64,000 nucleotides of DNA from a virus. The translations under genes and the position numbers were made by a program. Under the pieces are notes generated by a model that made no database searches, was not told the DNA's origin, and saw only the letters and a program-made list of their open reading frames with translations. The stretch spans positions 1-64,000 of IMG/VR virus record IMGVR_UViG_3300028844_005117; one strand, written 5' to 3'. Positions 22,475 through 30,230 of the stretch are shown in pieces; within the stretch, counting starts at the first letter, position 1, and every line of letters starts with the position of its first letter.

Positions 22475-23260
22475 ATGAAAAACTCAAATATAAGACCAGT
22501 TGGATTAAAAGGACAGGAGAACATCAGTAGAATGAAAGACTTGATGGATATAACACCAATCAAAGAAAGTGTAAATAGGTCTGTTGTAGAAATATCCAAA
22601 ATGGGACCAGATGGTAAAGCTTACGCTATCGTTAAAGAAAACAGTGAGTATTACATCAAGGTTAGTGATAAGACTGAAAACTTAGTAACTGAGGATTTCA
22701 ATTACATGGGTGGTCTTATGAACAAAAAGAGTGAGGCTTATCCTTCATATGCTAAGGCAACTAAACATTTAAACCTTAAATTCATGTCATTGGCTGAATC
22801 ATTAGGTACTGAGAAAGTATTCAACATACTTAGAAATGATAACCTATTAAACGAGGGAACAGACATCAACGGTGGTGACGCTAAGGTTGATAAAAAGACT
22901 TCTGGTGATAACCTTGCAACTGGTGATAACATCGGAGAAGATGATTTCGAGAAAGCTAAGGCTGATGGAACAAAAGATGGTAACACTGGTACACACGCTG
23001 AAAAGCATGTAATGGAAGAAGTTGAATTAACAGAGGACGAAACATACATCGATGAGATGATTGACCCAAGTAAAGTAGTAGAGGAAGAAGAAATTACTGA
23101 ATCTAAAACAAACAAAGGTATTAGTATTGCTGAATCAATGGAAAAAATTGATGGTATTATTGATTCCGTTACACCAAGTGATAAGGTTAATGAAATCCTT
23201 GAAGGACTTACTGAAAGTGAGACTCTTAGATTAGCAGAACTTTTAAAAAAAAAAGCATAA
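22475..23260 (+). CDS. Acidic virion-associated protein, N-terminal part
   Basis: The 261-aa protein has a basic start, a compact domain around residues 38-100 ('DGKAYAIVKENSEYYIKVS', 'DFNYMGGLMNKKSEAY'), then a long Glu/Asp-rich region and a terminal helix ending in Lys3-Ala. It stops just after a run of ten A. In the -1 frame the sequence is open for 47 codons up to the ATG of the next gene, and the encoded segment looks like real protein. This gene and the next may form one polypeptide of about 802 aa. Likely an internal core or head protein; the family is not named. Confidence 0.65.
   Translation: MKNSNIRPVGLKGQENISRMKDLMDITPIKESVNRSVVEISKMGPDGKAYAIVKENSEYYIKVSDKTENLVTEDFNYMGGLMNKKSEAYPSYAKATKHLNLKFMSLAESLGTEKVFNILRNDNLLNEGTDINGGDAKVDKKTSGDNLATGDNIGEDDFEKAKADGTKDGNTGTHAEKHVMEEVELTEDETYIDEMIDPSKVVEEEEITESKTNKGISIAESMEKIDGIIDSVTPSDKVNEILEGLTESETLRLAELLKKKA
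23245..23254 (+). other. A10 homopolymer, candidate -1 frameshift site
   Basis: In frame the codons are TTA AAA AAA AAA GCA TAA. An A-AAA-AAA slip by -1 (23248-23254) reads AGC ATA AGT onward in the frame of the 23395 gene, bypassing the TAA at 23258. It may be programmed slippage or a miscounted homopolymer. Confidence 0.5.
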
Positions 23261-23394
23261 GTGAAAATTCTATAGAACTAAAAACTTTAGGTGAATCAGA
23301 AGAAGCATGGAAATCTGGTGATGGAGTTGAATTTCTAGATAATTTAGTATTTGTTCGAGTTGTTACTGATAATAAAGTTGTTGGTAAGGAAAGA

Positions 23395-24882
23395 ATGTTG
23401 ACACCTAACCCAGATTTGGGAAATTTTAATTTTGAGTTAATTAAAAAATTAAATGGTGGTAAGTCTTGGTTAATGACTGATTCTTATGGTAACAAATATG
23501 TAATCTCAACAAACGAATTAAATAAAAGAGGTGGTAGTCTAGGTAATAAATGGAATGATTCTGGGATTTCATCAATTGGTGAAGCATCACAAAAAAACAT
23601 AACTGAGGCTAATACTATTGTTTGGTCTAAAAGTGAATTAACAAAAATGGTTTACCAAGATGGTAAGCCATATTTCAGTAAACCTAAGGTGTTCGCTTCA
23701 ATTGAAGATTTAACAACTGATATAAACCATTATAAAAATAATGATATTTATAAGGATTATAAATTAATCATAAATGAGACTCATTCTGATGGGATGTCTA
23801 CTGGTCTATTTGCAGACGAGGAAGATGGTTATAACATAGATACAAAAAATTTAGAGGAAACAAAATACGTGTTGAAGGGCAGTGCCCCTTCAACCGATTC
23901 TTCTATGGAAGATGAAATGCCTTTACCAGATGATGCAGAAATGGAAGACCCGTTAGCTGGATTAGATGATATGGATGCTGAGGGTGGTGATAAACCATTT
24001 GATGATGAACCATTCGATGCTGAGGTTGAGGCTGATGAAGATACAGACCCAGAAAAATACATACAACAACTTTCTGGAAAATTAGGACAATCACTAAGAC
24101 AATATACCGAAGATGAAGGTCAACCAGACTTTGACCTTGAGAAATTTGCAGTTAATTCTGTATTATCCGCTACACATACAGGTGAGATGGACAAAGAAGA
24201 CCAACGAGATATTATTAACAAGGTTAAAGATTCTGGGAATGAGGACCCAGAAGACATGCCTGTAGATGGTGAAGAAGATATTGAAGAACCAATAGATAAT
24301 GAGGTAGAGAATGAAGACAACTTCGACTTTGGTGAGGAACCAGTAGAAGAAGCAGACTCTAGATTTGGTAAAGATGAACGTTGGGGTTCTGGTGATAAAC
24401 GTTGGGGAGATGATGACCGTTGGGGTGCTGGTTTGCAAGAGTCAGAAAAAAATCGTACCTTTGTAGATAAAGACAAAATTATGGAAGCTGCTGAACCATT
24501 GGTGGAACCTGTTACTAAACCAACAGTAAAACCAGAGAGAAAAAGAGAAATTGATAGACCATTCTTACCAAAGAGAAAAGATAAGGTTAAAGTACCACCT
24601 AAGGCTGGAGAAATGATGCATGAAGAAGGTGATTCAGAAGGAATCGAATTCAACGGGAGTGTGGTTGATGTTAATACTATTAACATTGAAGGTGTTAAGG
24701 TTAATGATTATCCAGACTTTGTAGATGCATTTATAGCTTCTGCATCATATGTAAATGGTAAACCTTTAACTGATGATGAGTTAGTTAACTTTCAAGGTGA
24801 AAATGATATGTTAGTAAATGATATAATTTTTGACAAACAGCTTTATGCGTCTTATGATGAAGACGGAGGTAAATACGAATAA
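23395..24882 (+). CDS. Acidic virion-associated protein with RWG repeats
   Basis: Counting from ATG 23395 it is 495 aa; the frame is open upstream to 23254, and the true product may be the C-terminal part of the previous protein. The first 150 residues form a folded-looking domain ('SWLMTDSYGNKYVISTNEL'). Residues 170-320 are extremely acidic with Pro and Met, like scaffold or core proteins. At about 322-345 there are tandem 'RWG' units (RFGKDE, RWGSGDK, RWGDDD, RWGAG). A Pro/Lys-rich linker and an acidic C-terminal domain follow. Position and composition suggest a head core component. Confidence 0.65.
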   Translation: MLTPNPDLGNFNFELIKKLNGGKSWLMTDSYGNKYVISTNELNKRGGSLGNKWNDSGISSIGEASQKNITEANTIVWSKSELTKMVYQDGKPYFSKPKVFASIEDLTTDINHYKNNDIYKDYKLIINETHSDGMSTGLFADEEDGYNIDTKNLEETKYVLKGSAPSTDSSMEDEMPLPDDAEMEDPLAGLDDMDAEGGDKPFDDEPFDAEVEADEDTDPEKYIQQLSGKLGQSLRQYTEDEGQPDFDLEKFAVNSVLSATHTGEMDKEDQRDIINKVKDSGNEDPEDMPVDGEEDIEEPIDNEVENEDNFDFGEEPVEEADSRFGKDERWGSGDKRWGDDDRWGAGLQESEKNRTFVDKDKIMEAAEPLVEPVTKPTVKPERKREIDRPFLPKRKDKVKVPPKAGEMMHEEGDSEGIEFNGSVVDVNTINIEGVKVNDYPDFVDAFIASASYVNGKPLTDDELVNFQGENDMLVNDIIFDKQLYASYDEDGGKYE

Positions 24883-24884
24883 TA

Positions 24885-25313
24885 ATGGAAGAATTATACT
24901 TGATATATATTCATGTGATTGGGAGTGATAGAAAGGGTGTTGCACTCTATGAGTTTATCTTTTCAGATACAAAAGAAAATGTTGATGGTGATGGTTGGGA
25001 TTCAATCCCAGCTGGTGGTAATCCAAACCCTCCATTTGAAGAATTGGTAAAGAAAGTTGGTGTATTGGTATCACCAGATAAACAATTTAATGTCATACAA
25101 GATAATGATTCATTTTCAGTATGGGATGCAGTAGATGGGGTAATTGGATTAGCTTGGGAGAATATGGATGGTTATGAAGTATACCCAGAATCAAGATTAC
25201 ACTTTCACTTCGGTGAAGAAATAAAAGATGTAGAGTCAAAGCTTTACGAACATGACCTAATATTAGATTACAAGAAAGAATTGAGCAATGGACAGAAAGA
25301 AGAAGATAACTAA
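24885..25313 (+). CDS. Hypothetical acidic protein
   Basis: The 142-aa protein starts 2 bases after the previous stop. It is mostly beta with many Trp and acidic residues ('DGDGWDSIPAGGNPNPPFEE', 'VWDAVDGVIGLAWENMDGYE'). It overlaps the next gene by 26 bases. Its place in the head module suggests an assembly role, but nothing specific is visible. Confidence 0.6.
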   Translation: MEELYLIYIHVIGSDRKGVALYEFIFSDTKENVDGDGWDSIPAGGNPNPPFEELVKKVGVLVSPDKQFNVIQDNDSFSVWDAVDGVIGLAWENMDGYEVYPESRLHFHFGEEIKDVESKLYEHDLILDYKKELSNGQKEEDN

Positions 25314-25881
25314 AGGGTTAAAGACCATAAATGAAGGAGGACCTATTGATGCTAAGGAATTAGAAGCAAATATCGATAATTTAGTTGATATCGCTGGGAA
25401 TAGTTTAGGTATTGACGAGCCAGAAGCTAAAAGTTTTGTTGCTGGTATTGTTGGTGAGGGTGATGGTGTTGTAAGTAGAGGTATTGAACACGGAATGAAC
25501 CCAGAGGTTCAAGCTGATGAATACGAAGATTATAGAGCTCTTATGAACCAATTAGCATCTGATGAAGGTGAAACACCAATAGATGAGGGTAATGACCCAG
25601 TAAAACTTAAGAACGATGTTGCTAGGGTTTTAGGAAAATTAGATATGTCGTCTATTCAACCATACTTAGTAAAGATAGATAATCCAACAGAACAAGCAGA
25701 AATGATTGGGCAATTTGCTGAAAAAATTGGGGTACCAAGAGCAAAACTTACAGCAATAATTGCACAACTTAAAATTACATCAAAAGCAGAACAAAATGGT
25801 GCACCTCAAAATACCGCAAATGAAAATATAAAGACTAATAAGAACGTTATAAGAACAGTTAAAGTAAAAGATATTAAGTAA
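25288..25881 (+). CDS. Hypothetical head-module protein
   Basis: The 197-aa protein begins 'MDRKKKITKGLKTINE' then Gly-Gly, another potential capsid-targeting peptide with an Ile-x-Glu/Gly cleavage site (Glu16). The body is helical and acidic, with a well-packed C-terminal helical domain (about 108-160) and a Lys-rich tail. It overlaps the next gene's ATG by one base. Confidence 0.6.
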   Translation: MDRKKKITKGLKTINEGGPIDAKELEANIDNLVDIAGNSLGIDEPEAKSFVAGIVGEGDGVVSRGIEHGMNPEVQADEYEDYRALMNQLASDEGETPIDEGNDPVKLKNDVARVLGKLDMSSIQPYLVKIDNPTEQAEMIGQFAEKIGVPRAKLTAIIAQLKITSKAEQNGAPQNTANENIKTNKNVIRTVKVKDIK

Positions 25882-27092
25882 TGGATTATAGAAAACTAGC
25901 AAAGAAGTCTTTAGATGAGGCAAGGAAACCTAAGCAACCAATGAATGAGAACATTAGGTATGCTGAGGGTCATAGTGAAAGAATGGACCCACAACTTGAA
26001 AGAGAGTTAAAGGAAAGAAAACATTCATTAGGTGACCACCCAATATTTCCAGAGAGTGATGAAATGACTTTCGAACAAAAGATTGTTGGTGAGAGATTCG
26101 AAGATGTAATGAAGAATTACAAAGAGAAATTTGAGGTTAGTGAAATAGATAACCAAGCAGTTATGCATGACCAATTACCAATGGTTAGTGATTGTGTTGA
26201 GATTGAGAGTAAGCATAAGAAAGAACTTGAAGACCTAGCTGTTCAAATGATTAGAGATGAATACAATATATCTGAGGATGTTTGTGAGATTACAGCTGAA
26301 TTGACTTCTACTATAGATATGGAAGGTACTAAGCGTGAGAAGTCACCAGTAGCTGTAGATTTAGAATTTGATAACCATGCTCAAATAAAAGAAGCTAACG
26401 CTGGGGTATATAAAAGAAGATTCCTTAATGCTATGACACAAGGGGCGGCTAAGAAGTCAAGTCACATGTTCCATATGGTTAAGAAAGAATTATTAGATAT
26501 AGACCCAACACTTAGCACTAAGTATGCTAAACTTATAGCAGCCGCTGATTACTGTTATTTTGTTATCCCAAATATGGACCAACAAGTTAATGGTGGTGTT
26601 GTTAGTGTTACCCTTCCAACAGAAGAAAACCCTAAGTGTCAAATACACGCACAAGGTATGGTATTCCCAGTACTTGTACATGAGTTGGTTAAGGGTGTTA
26701 TGGAAATCCTTTCAGCACATGGTTTACCAGAAGAGGAAAAGATGGCTGAATACGTAATTGGTAAGGCTGACTTCTTAGCAGCTGAACCATGGGATATGAG
26801 ATTAGGACCAGCATTGTGGGAACGATTTACAAAACTATTTGAAGGTGAAGATTTTAAATATAAACATAATGTTTATTCTGAATTAGCTTCATTACCAATT
26901 GAAGAGTTTAATCATAATATGAGAGAAATCATGGCTGGGACTAGTGAAGGTAAAGAAATCATTTCAAGATTAGTTGAAGAAACGAAGAGTAGAATTAAGG
27001 ATGATGAATACCGAGACGAGATTGGGGATGACGACTCCAACGGATTCTCACTAAATGACTTAGACGATATCGACATAAACGACTTATTGTAA
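25881..27092 (+). CDS. Conserved head-module protein of unknown function
   Basis: The 403-aa protein starts 'MDYRKLAKKSLDE' then Ala-Arg, an especially good match to a T4-style capsid-targeting sequence (Leu-Asp-Glu13, Ala14). The centre (about 150-330) is a folded alpha/beta domain containing 'YFVIPNMDQQVNGGVVSV' and 'VFPVLVHELVKGVMEI'. The 'HELVK' recalls a metalloprotease helix but lacks the second His, so no such activity is claimed. The C-terminus is acidic. A strong terminator follows. Confidence 0.65.
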   Translation: MDYRKLAKKSLDEARKPKQPMNENIRYAEGHSERMDPQLERELKERKHSLGDHPIFPESDEMTFEQKIVGERFEDVMKNYKEKFEVSEIDNQAVMHDQLPMVSDCVEIESKHKKELEDLAVQMIRDEYNISEDVCEITAELTSTIDMEGTKREKSPVAVDLEFDNHAQIKEANAGVYKRRFLNAMTQGAAKKSSHMFHMVKKELLDIDPTLSTKYAKLIAAADYCYFVIPNMDQQVNGGVVSVTLPTEENPKCQIHAQGMVFPVLVHELVKGVMEILSAHGLPEEEKMAEYVIGKADFLAAEPWDMRLGPALWERFTKLFEGEDFKYKHNVYSELASLPIEEFNHNMREIMAGTSEGKEIISRLVEETKSRIKDDEYRDEIGDDDSNGFSLNDLDDIDINDLL

Positions 27093-27095
27093 AAG

Positions 27096-27125
27096 AAAGC
27101 CTCACCTAGTGAGGCTTTTTTGTTT
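27096..27125 (+). terminator. Rho-independent terminator
   Basis: AAAGCCTCAC (27096-27105) pairs perfectly with GTGAGGCTTT (27109-27118) around CTA, then a T run. It separates the core-protein unit from the terminase genes. Confidence 0.9.
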
Positions 27126-27154
27126 TAGTATATATTTTTTTTATTTTCGTATTA

Positions 27155-27168
27155 TATTTATCAAAACT
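27155..27168 (+). promoter_or_regulatory. Putative late promoter element
   Basis: TATTTATCAAAACT, about 8 bases before the ATG at 27176. Confidence 0.45.
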
Positions 27169-27175
27169 AAAATAT

Positions 27176-28081
27176 ATGGTAAGTATTGATATTACAAAGG
27201 AATACATTAAATGTGTTAATAACCCTCAATATTCTATTGAGAATTATTTTAAGATTTGGAATAACGTGGTAGGTGATTATGTACCGTTTAAGTTGTTATC
27301 AAATCAAAAACTAGTTATAGACGGTTACGAAACAAATAAACTAAATATAGTTAAGAAATATAGACAAGCTGGTATATCATCTATAAGTGAGGCTTATTTG
27401 TCACATAAGGTGGCTTTCAGTGACCCAGACAACCCAGAATTGGTTATGGTGGTATCAAATAAGTTAGATTTGGGTAAACATATGTTAGCTAAGATGAAGA
27501 ACTTTTTATTAACTTTACCTAGATGGGTTTGGGGTTCAGAATACTATGGTTCAGAAGAAAATGAAAGTAAGTCAATTTTTATAGTAGACAATCAAGTAGA
27601 AGCTGTATTACCAAATGGTTCTATGATTAAGGTCACCTCATCCAGACCAGATGCATTCAGAGGGTGGGCACCAACATATATATTAATGGATGAGGCAGCA
27701 TTTATTGATAAGAACGATGAGTTATTTATGGCTACTTATGCTTCACTAGCTGTTGGTTGTAGGTTGATTATGGTTTCAACCCCTAATGGTATGGATGGAT
27801 TATTCCATAAAACTTTCATGGGTGTTGTTTGCGGTCAAAATAATTTCAATTTAATTGAATTGAACTGGTGGGATGATGAACGATTCAATAAAGACCTTAA
27901 ATGGGTTATTGAAATAGATGGTAAAATAATCGACACCTTAATTGGGGTTTTACCAGAATATTATGATAAAGTAATACTTGCTGGTTATAAACCAACAAAT
28001 GAATGGTATGAAAAAATGCGAATAATGCTTAATTATAACGAAAAACAACTCCAACAAGAGATGGGTGGGTTTGTGATTTAG
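27176..28081 (+). CDS. Terminase large-subunit paralogue, ATPase domain only
   Basis: The 301-aa protein aligns along its whole length with the first ~305 residues of the full TerL that follows: 'YVPFKL', a Walker-A-like 'KYRQAGISS' (60-68), 'SNKLDLGKHML', 'LPRWVWGSEYYGSEEN', Walker B 'YILMDEAAF' and 'STPNGMDGLF'. It stops where the nuclease domain would begin. The motifs are conserved rather than decayed, so it may be a working ATPase or a regulator of the packaging motor. It has its own late-type promoter and sits 40 bases before terL. Confidence 0.85.
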   Translation: MVSIDITKEYIKCVNNPQYSIENYFKIWNNVVGDYVPFKLLSNQKLVIDGYETNKLNIVKKYRQAGISSISEAYLSHKVAFSDPDNPELVMVVSNKLDLGKHMLAKMKNFLLTLPRWVWGSEYYGSEENESKSIFIVDNQVEAVLPNGSMIKVTSSRPDAFRGWAPTYILMDEAAFIDKNDELFMATYASLAVGCRLIMVSTPNGMDGLFHKTFMGVVCGQNNFNLIELNWWDDERFNKDLKWVIEIDGKIIDTLIGVLPEYYDKVILAGYKPTNEWYEKMRIMLNYNEKQLQQEMGGFVI

Positions 28082-28102
28082 AGCTATTTGGGCTTGTTAA
28101 CA

Positions 28103-28117
28103 TATTTATAATAAAAA
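28103..28117 (+). promoter_or_regulatory. Putative late promoter element
   Basis: TATTTATAATAAAAA, 4 bases before the TerL ATG. It is the clearest example of the late-type core. Confidence 0.6.
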
Positions 28118-28121
28118 GAAT

Positions 28122-29936
28122 ATGTTAACAAGAGCCGAAATATATAGTGAGTATGCCAATTGTTTGAAGGACCCAATCTATGCTATCGAAAACTTTTTAG
28201 AAACTTTCGATAAGACACAGGAAGGGTATGTACCATTCAAATTATTCCCAAGGCAAAGGCAGATTGTTAACGCTTATGAGAAACATAGATATAATTTAGT
28301 TACCAAGCCAAGGCAAGCTGGTATATCTACCACTACACAAGCTTATATGGCGGTTAAAGCTGGTTTTGCTGATAAGGATAACCCAGAGGTTATACTTGTA
28401 ATTGCAAATAAGCTTAAATTATCACAAAAATTTTTAAAGGGTATTAAGGATTATCTAAAGCAATTACCAAGATGGATATGGGGTTCTGATTATTATGGTA
28501 CTGAAGAAAACGAAAGAAAATCAATCTTCGTTGTTGATTCTAAGATAGAAATCGAATTACCTAATGGTTCACAAGTTATTGCCGTTGCGACATCGGAAGA
28601 TGCACTTCGTGGATATACACCAACATATCTTGTATTTGATGAGGCAGCCTTCATTGATAATGGTGACGCTGTATATGCAGCTGCCATGTCATCAATATCT
28701 ACTGGTGGTAATGTGATTCTAATTTCCACACCAAACGGTATGGACCCACTTTACTATAAAACATACGAACAATCTAAATCTGGTGATAATAATTACCATA
28801 TTGTTGAAATGCGTTGGTTTGAAGACCCACGATACAATAAAGACCTTAGATGGTACAAGAAAGTTGAGGGTGATGATAATGATGATATTGTAGAGAAGGA
28901 AGTTGAGTTTAATCTTGAATCTTATCTTAAGAGAATTGAAGATGATTGGAAACCAACATCAACATGGTATGAGAACATGTGTATGGCACTTAATAATAAT
29001 TCTAGAAAGATTGCACAGGAGTTAGATGTATCATTCTTAGGTTCTGGTGGTAACGTTATTGAAGATGAGACCATTGAAATGCACGATAAGAAAAATGTTC
29101 GTGACCCTAAATTCGTTGAGGGTGTTGAACAAGAGTTTTGGATATGGGAAGAACCTATAGTGGACCATAAATATATTATGGGTGTCGATGTATCAAGAGG
29201 TGATGGTGAAGATAGTTCAACAATAGTTATCATTGATTTTACAACCATGGAACAAGTAATGGAGTATCAAGGTAAAGTACAACCAGATATACTAGCTCAA
29301 TATGTATATGATTACGGTAATATGTACAACGCATACACTGTTGTCGATATTACAGGTGGTATGGGTGTCTCAACGGTACTTAAGTTGATTGAATTGGATT
29401 ATAGTAAGAAACTATTACATCATGATAAACAAGCAATGGGTAAGGTTTTAGCTAACCAATCTAGATTAGGTTTGGTTAAGGAGAATGAAAAGGTGCCAGG
29501 TTTCAACGCCAATGGAGTTCGTCTTCCAATGATTTCAAACATGGAAAAGGTATTAAGAGAGAACTTCGTTAAGATTAGGTCAAGAAGAATGGTTTCAGAA
29601 ATGAAAACATTTATATATAAGAATGGTAGACCAGACCACATGGATGGTTACCACGATGACCTTCTTATGTCATTGGGTATGGCTATGTGGGTTCTTGAAT
29701 ATTCATTTAAAAACCTTAAGAAAGCTACGGCTCAAAATAAAGCGATACTTAACAGTTGGACCACTGGTGGTCAGAATGTTGAGGAAATCAATAATAAAAG
29801 TTACGATGGTGGATTTGTATCTAAGGATAACAAGGGTAAGAAAACTGCTCCTAGACCAAGATTTAATCCTAACGTATCAAACAACATGCAAGACCCTAAC
29901 GGGGACTACATGTGGTTATTTAGTGGAACAAAATAA
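28122..29936 (+). CDS. terL: Terminase large subunit (gp17-like)
   Basis: The 604-aa DNA-packaging motor has an N-terminal ATPase with a variant Walker A 'KPRQAGIST' (62-70, Ile in place of Lys) and Walker B 'LVFDEAA' (170-176), then 'STPNGMDPLYYK'. The C-terminal RNase H-like nuclease has Asp356 in 'GVDVSRGDGEDSS', Asp409 in 'TVVDITGGMG' and late acids in 'MDGYHDDLLMSLGMA'. The length matches T4 gp17 (about 610 aa). It translocates DNA into the prohead and cuts concatemers. The short paralogue lies upstream and the portal gene follows after one small gene. No small terminase was recognised. Confidence 0.95.
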   Translation: MLTRAEIYSEYANCLKDPIYAIENFLETFDKTQEGYVPFKLFPRQRQIVNAYEKHRYNLVTKPRQAGISTTTQAYMAVKAGFADKDNPEVILVIANKLKLSQKFLKGIKDYLKQLPRWIWGSDYYGTEENERKSIFVVDSKIEIELPNGSQVIAVATSEDALRGYTPTYLVFDEAAFIDNGDAVYAAAMSSISTGGNVILISTPNGMDPLYYKTYEQSKSGDNNYHIVEMRWFEDPRYNKDLRWYKKVEGDDNDDIVEKEVEFNLESYLKRIEDDWKPTSTWYENMCMALNNNSRKIAQELDVSFLGSGGNVIEDETIEMHDKKNVRDPKFVEGVEQEFWIWEEPIVDHKYIMGVDVSRGDGEDSSTIVIIDFTTMEQVMEYQGKVQPDILAQYVYDYGNMYNAYTVVDITGGMGVSTVLKLIELDYSKKLLHHDKQAMGKVLANQSRLGLVKENEKVPGFNANGVRLPMISNMEKVLRENFVKIRSRRMVSEMKTFIYKNGRPDHMDGYHDDLLMSLGMAMWVLEYSFKNLKKATAQNKAILNSWTTGGQNVEEINNKSYDGGFVSKDNKGKKTAPRPRFNPNVSNNMQDPNGDYMWLFSGTK

Positions 29937-29938
29937 TT

Positions 29939-30184
29939 ATGGCTTTATTTAAGAAAAAGGTATTTACTAGAAGGAATGGGAATCAAAAAGGTGGTGAGCT
30001 TTATAAATGGTCACCTATCCCAACAACTAAAATAGCAAAGGGTGGTAATGCGAACGCATTCTTTTGTACAGCAACACCTCGTTCACAAGGTGAGGATTGG
30101 AAGGTTACATATGTTTACCAAGTTGTACTTGATGATGGTATTGAACATAGAATTGCATATGTCGAATGTGATTATGTGATATAA
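29939..30184 (+). CDS. Small hypothetical protein
   Basis: The 81-aa protein starts 2 bases after terL. Its N-terminus is basic ('MALFKKKVFTRRNGNQKGG') and the C-terminal half is three strands ('DWKVTYVYQVVLDDG', 'IAYVECDYVI'). The location between terminase and portal suggests an assembly or connector role; no family recognised. Confidence 0.6.
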   Translation: MALFKKKVFTRRNGNQKGGELYKWSPIPTTKIAKGGNANAFFCTATPRSQGEDWKVTYVYQVVLDDGIEHRIAYVECDYVI

Positions 30185-30189
30185 GTATT

Positions 30190-30205
30190 TATTTATAATA
30201 AAAAT
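30190..30205 (+). promoter_or_regulatory. Putative late promoter element
   Basis: TATTTATAATAAAAAT, 25 bases before the portal ATG. Confidence 0.6.
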
Positions 30206-30230
30206 ACAGTATAATTAATAAAAAAGTAAT

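Noticed and set aside
24120-24686. 188-aa minus-strand open frame opposite the acidic head protein
   Set aside because: Complement of Glu/Asp codons yields a Ser/Pro/Leu-rich artefact; all neighbours are plus-strand and densely packed.
25881-27092. Zinc metalloprotease suggested by 'VLVHELVKG'
   Set aside because: Only His-Glu is present; the second zinc-binding His of HExxH is replaced by Lys and no third ligand is evident.
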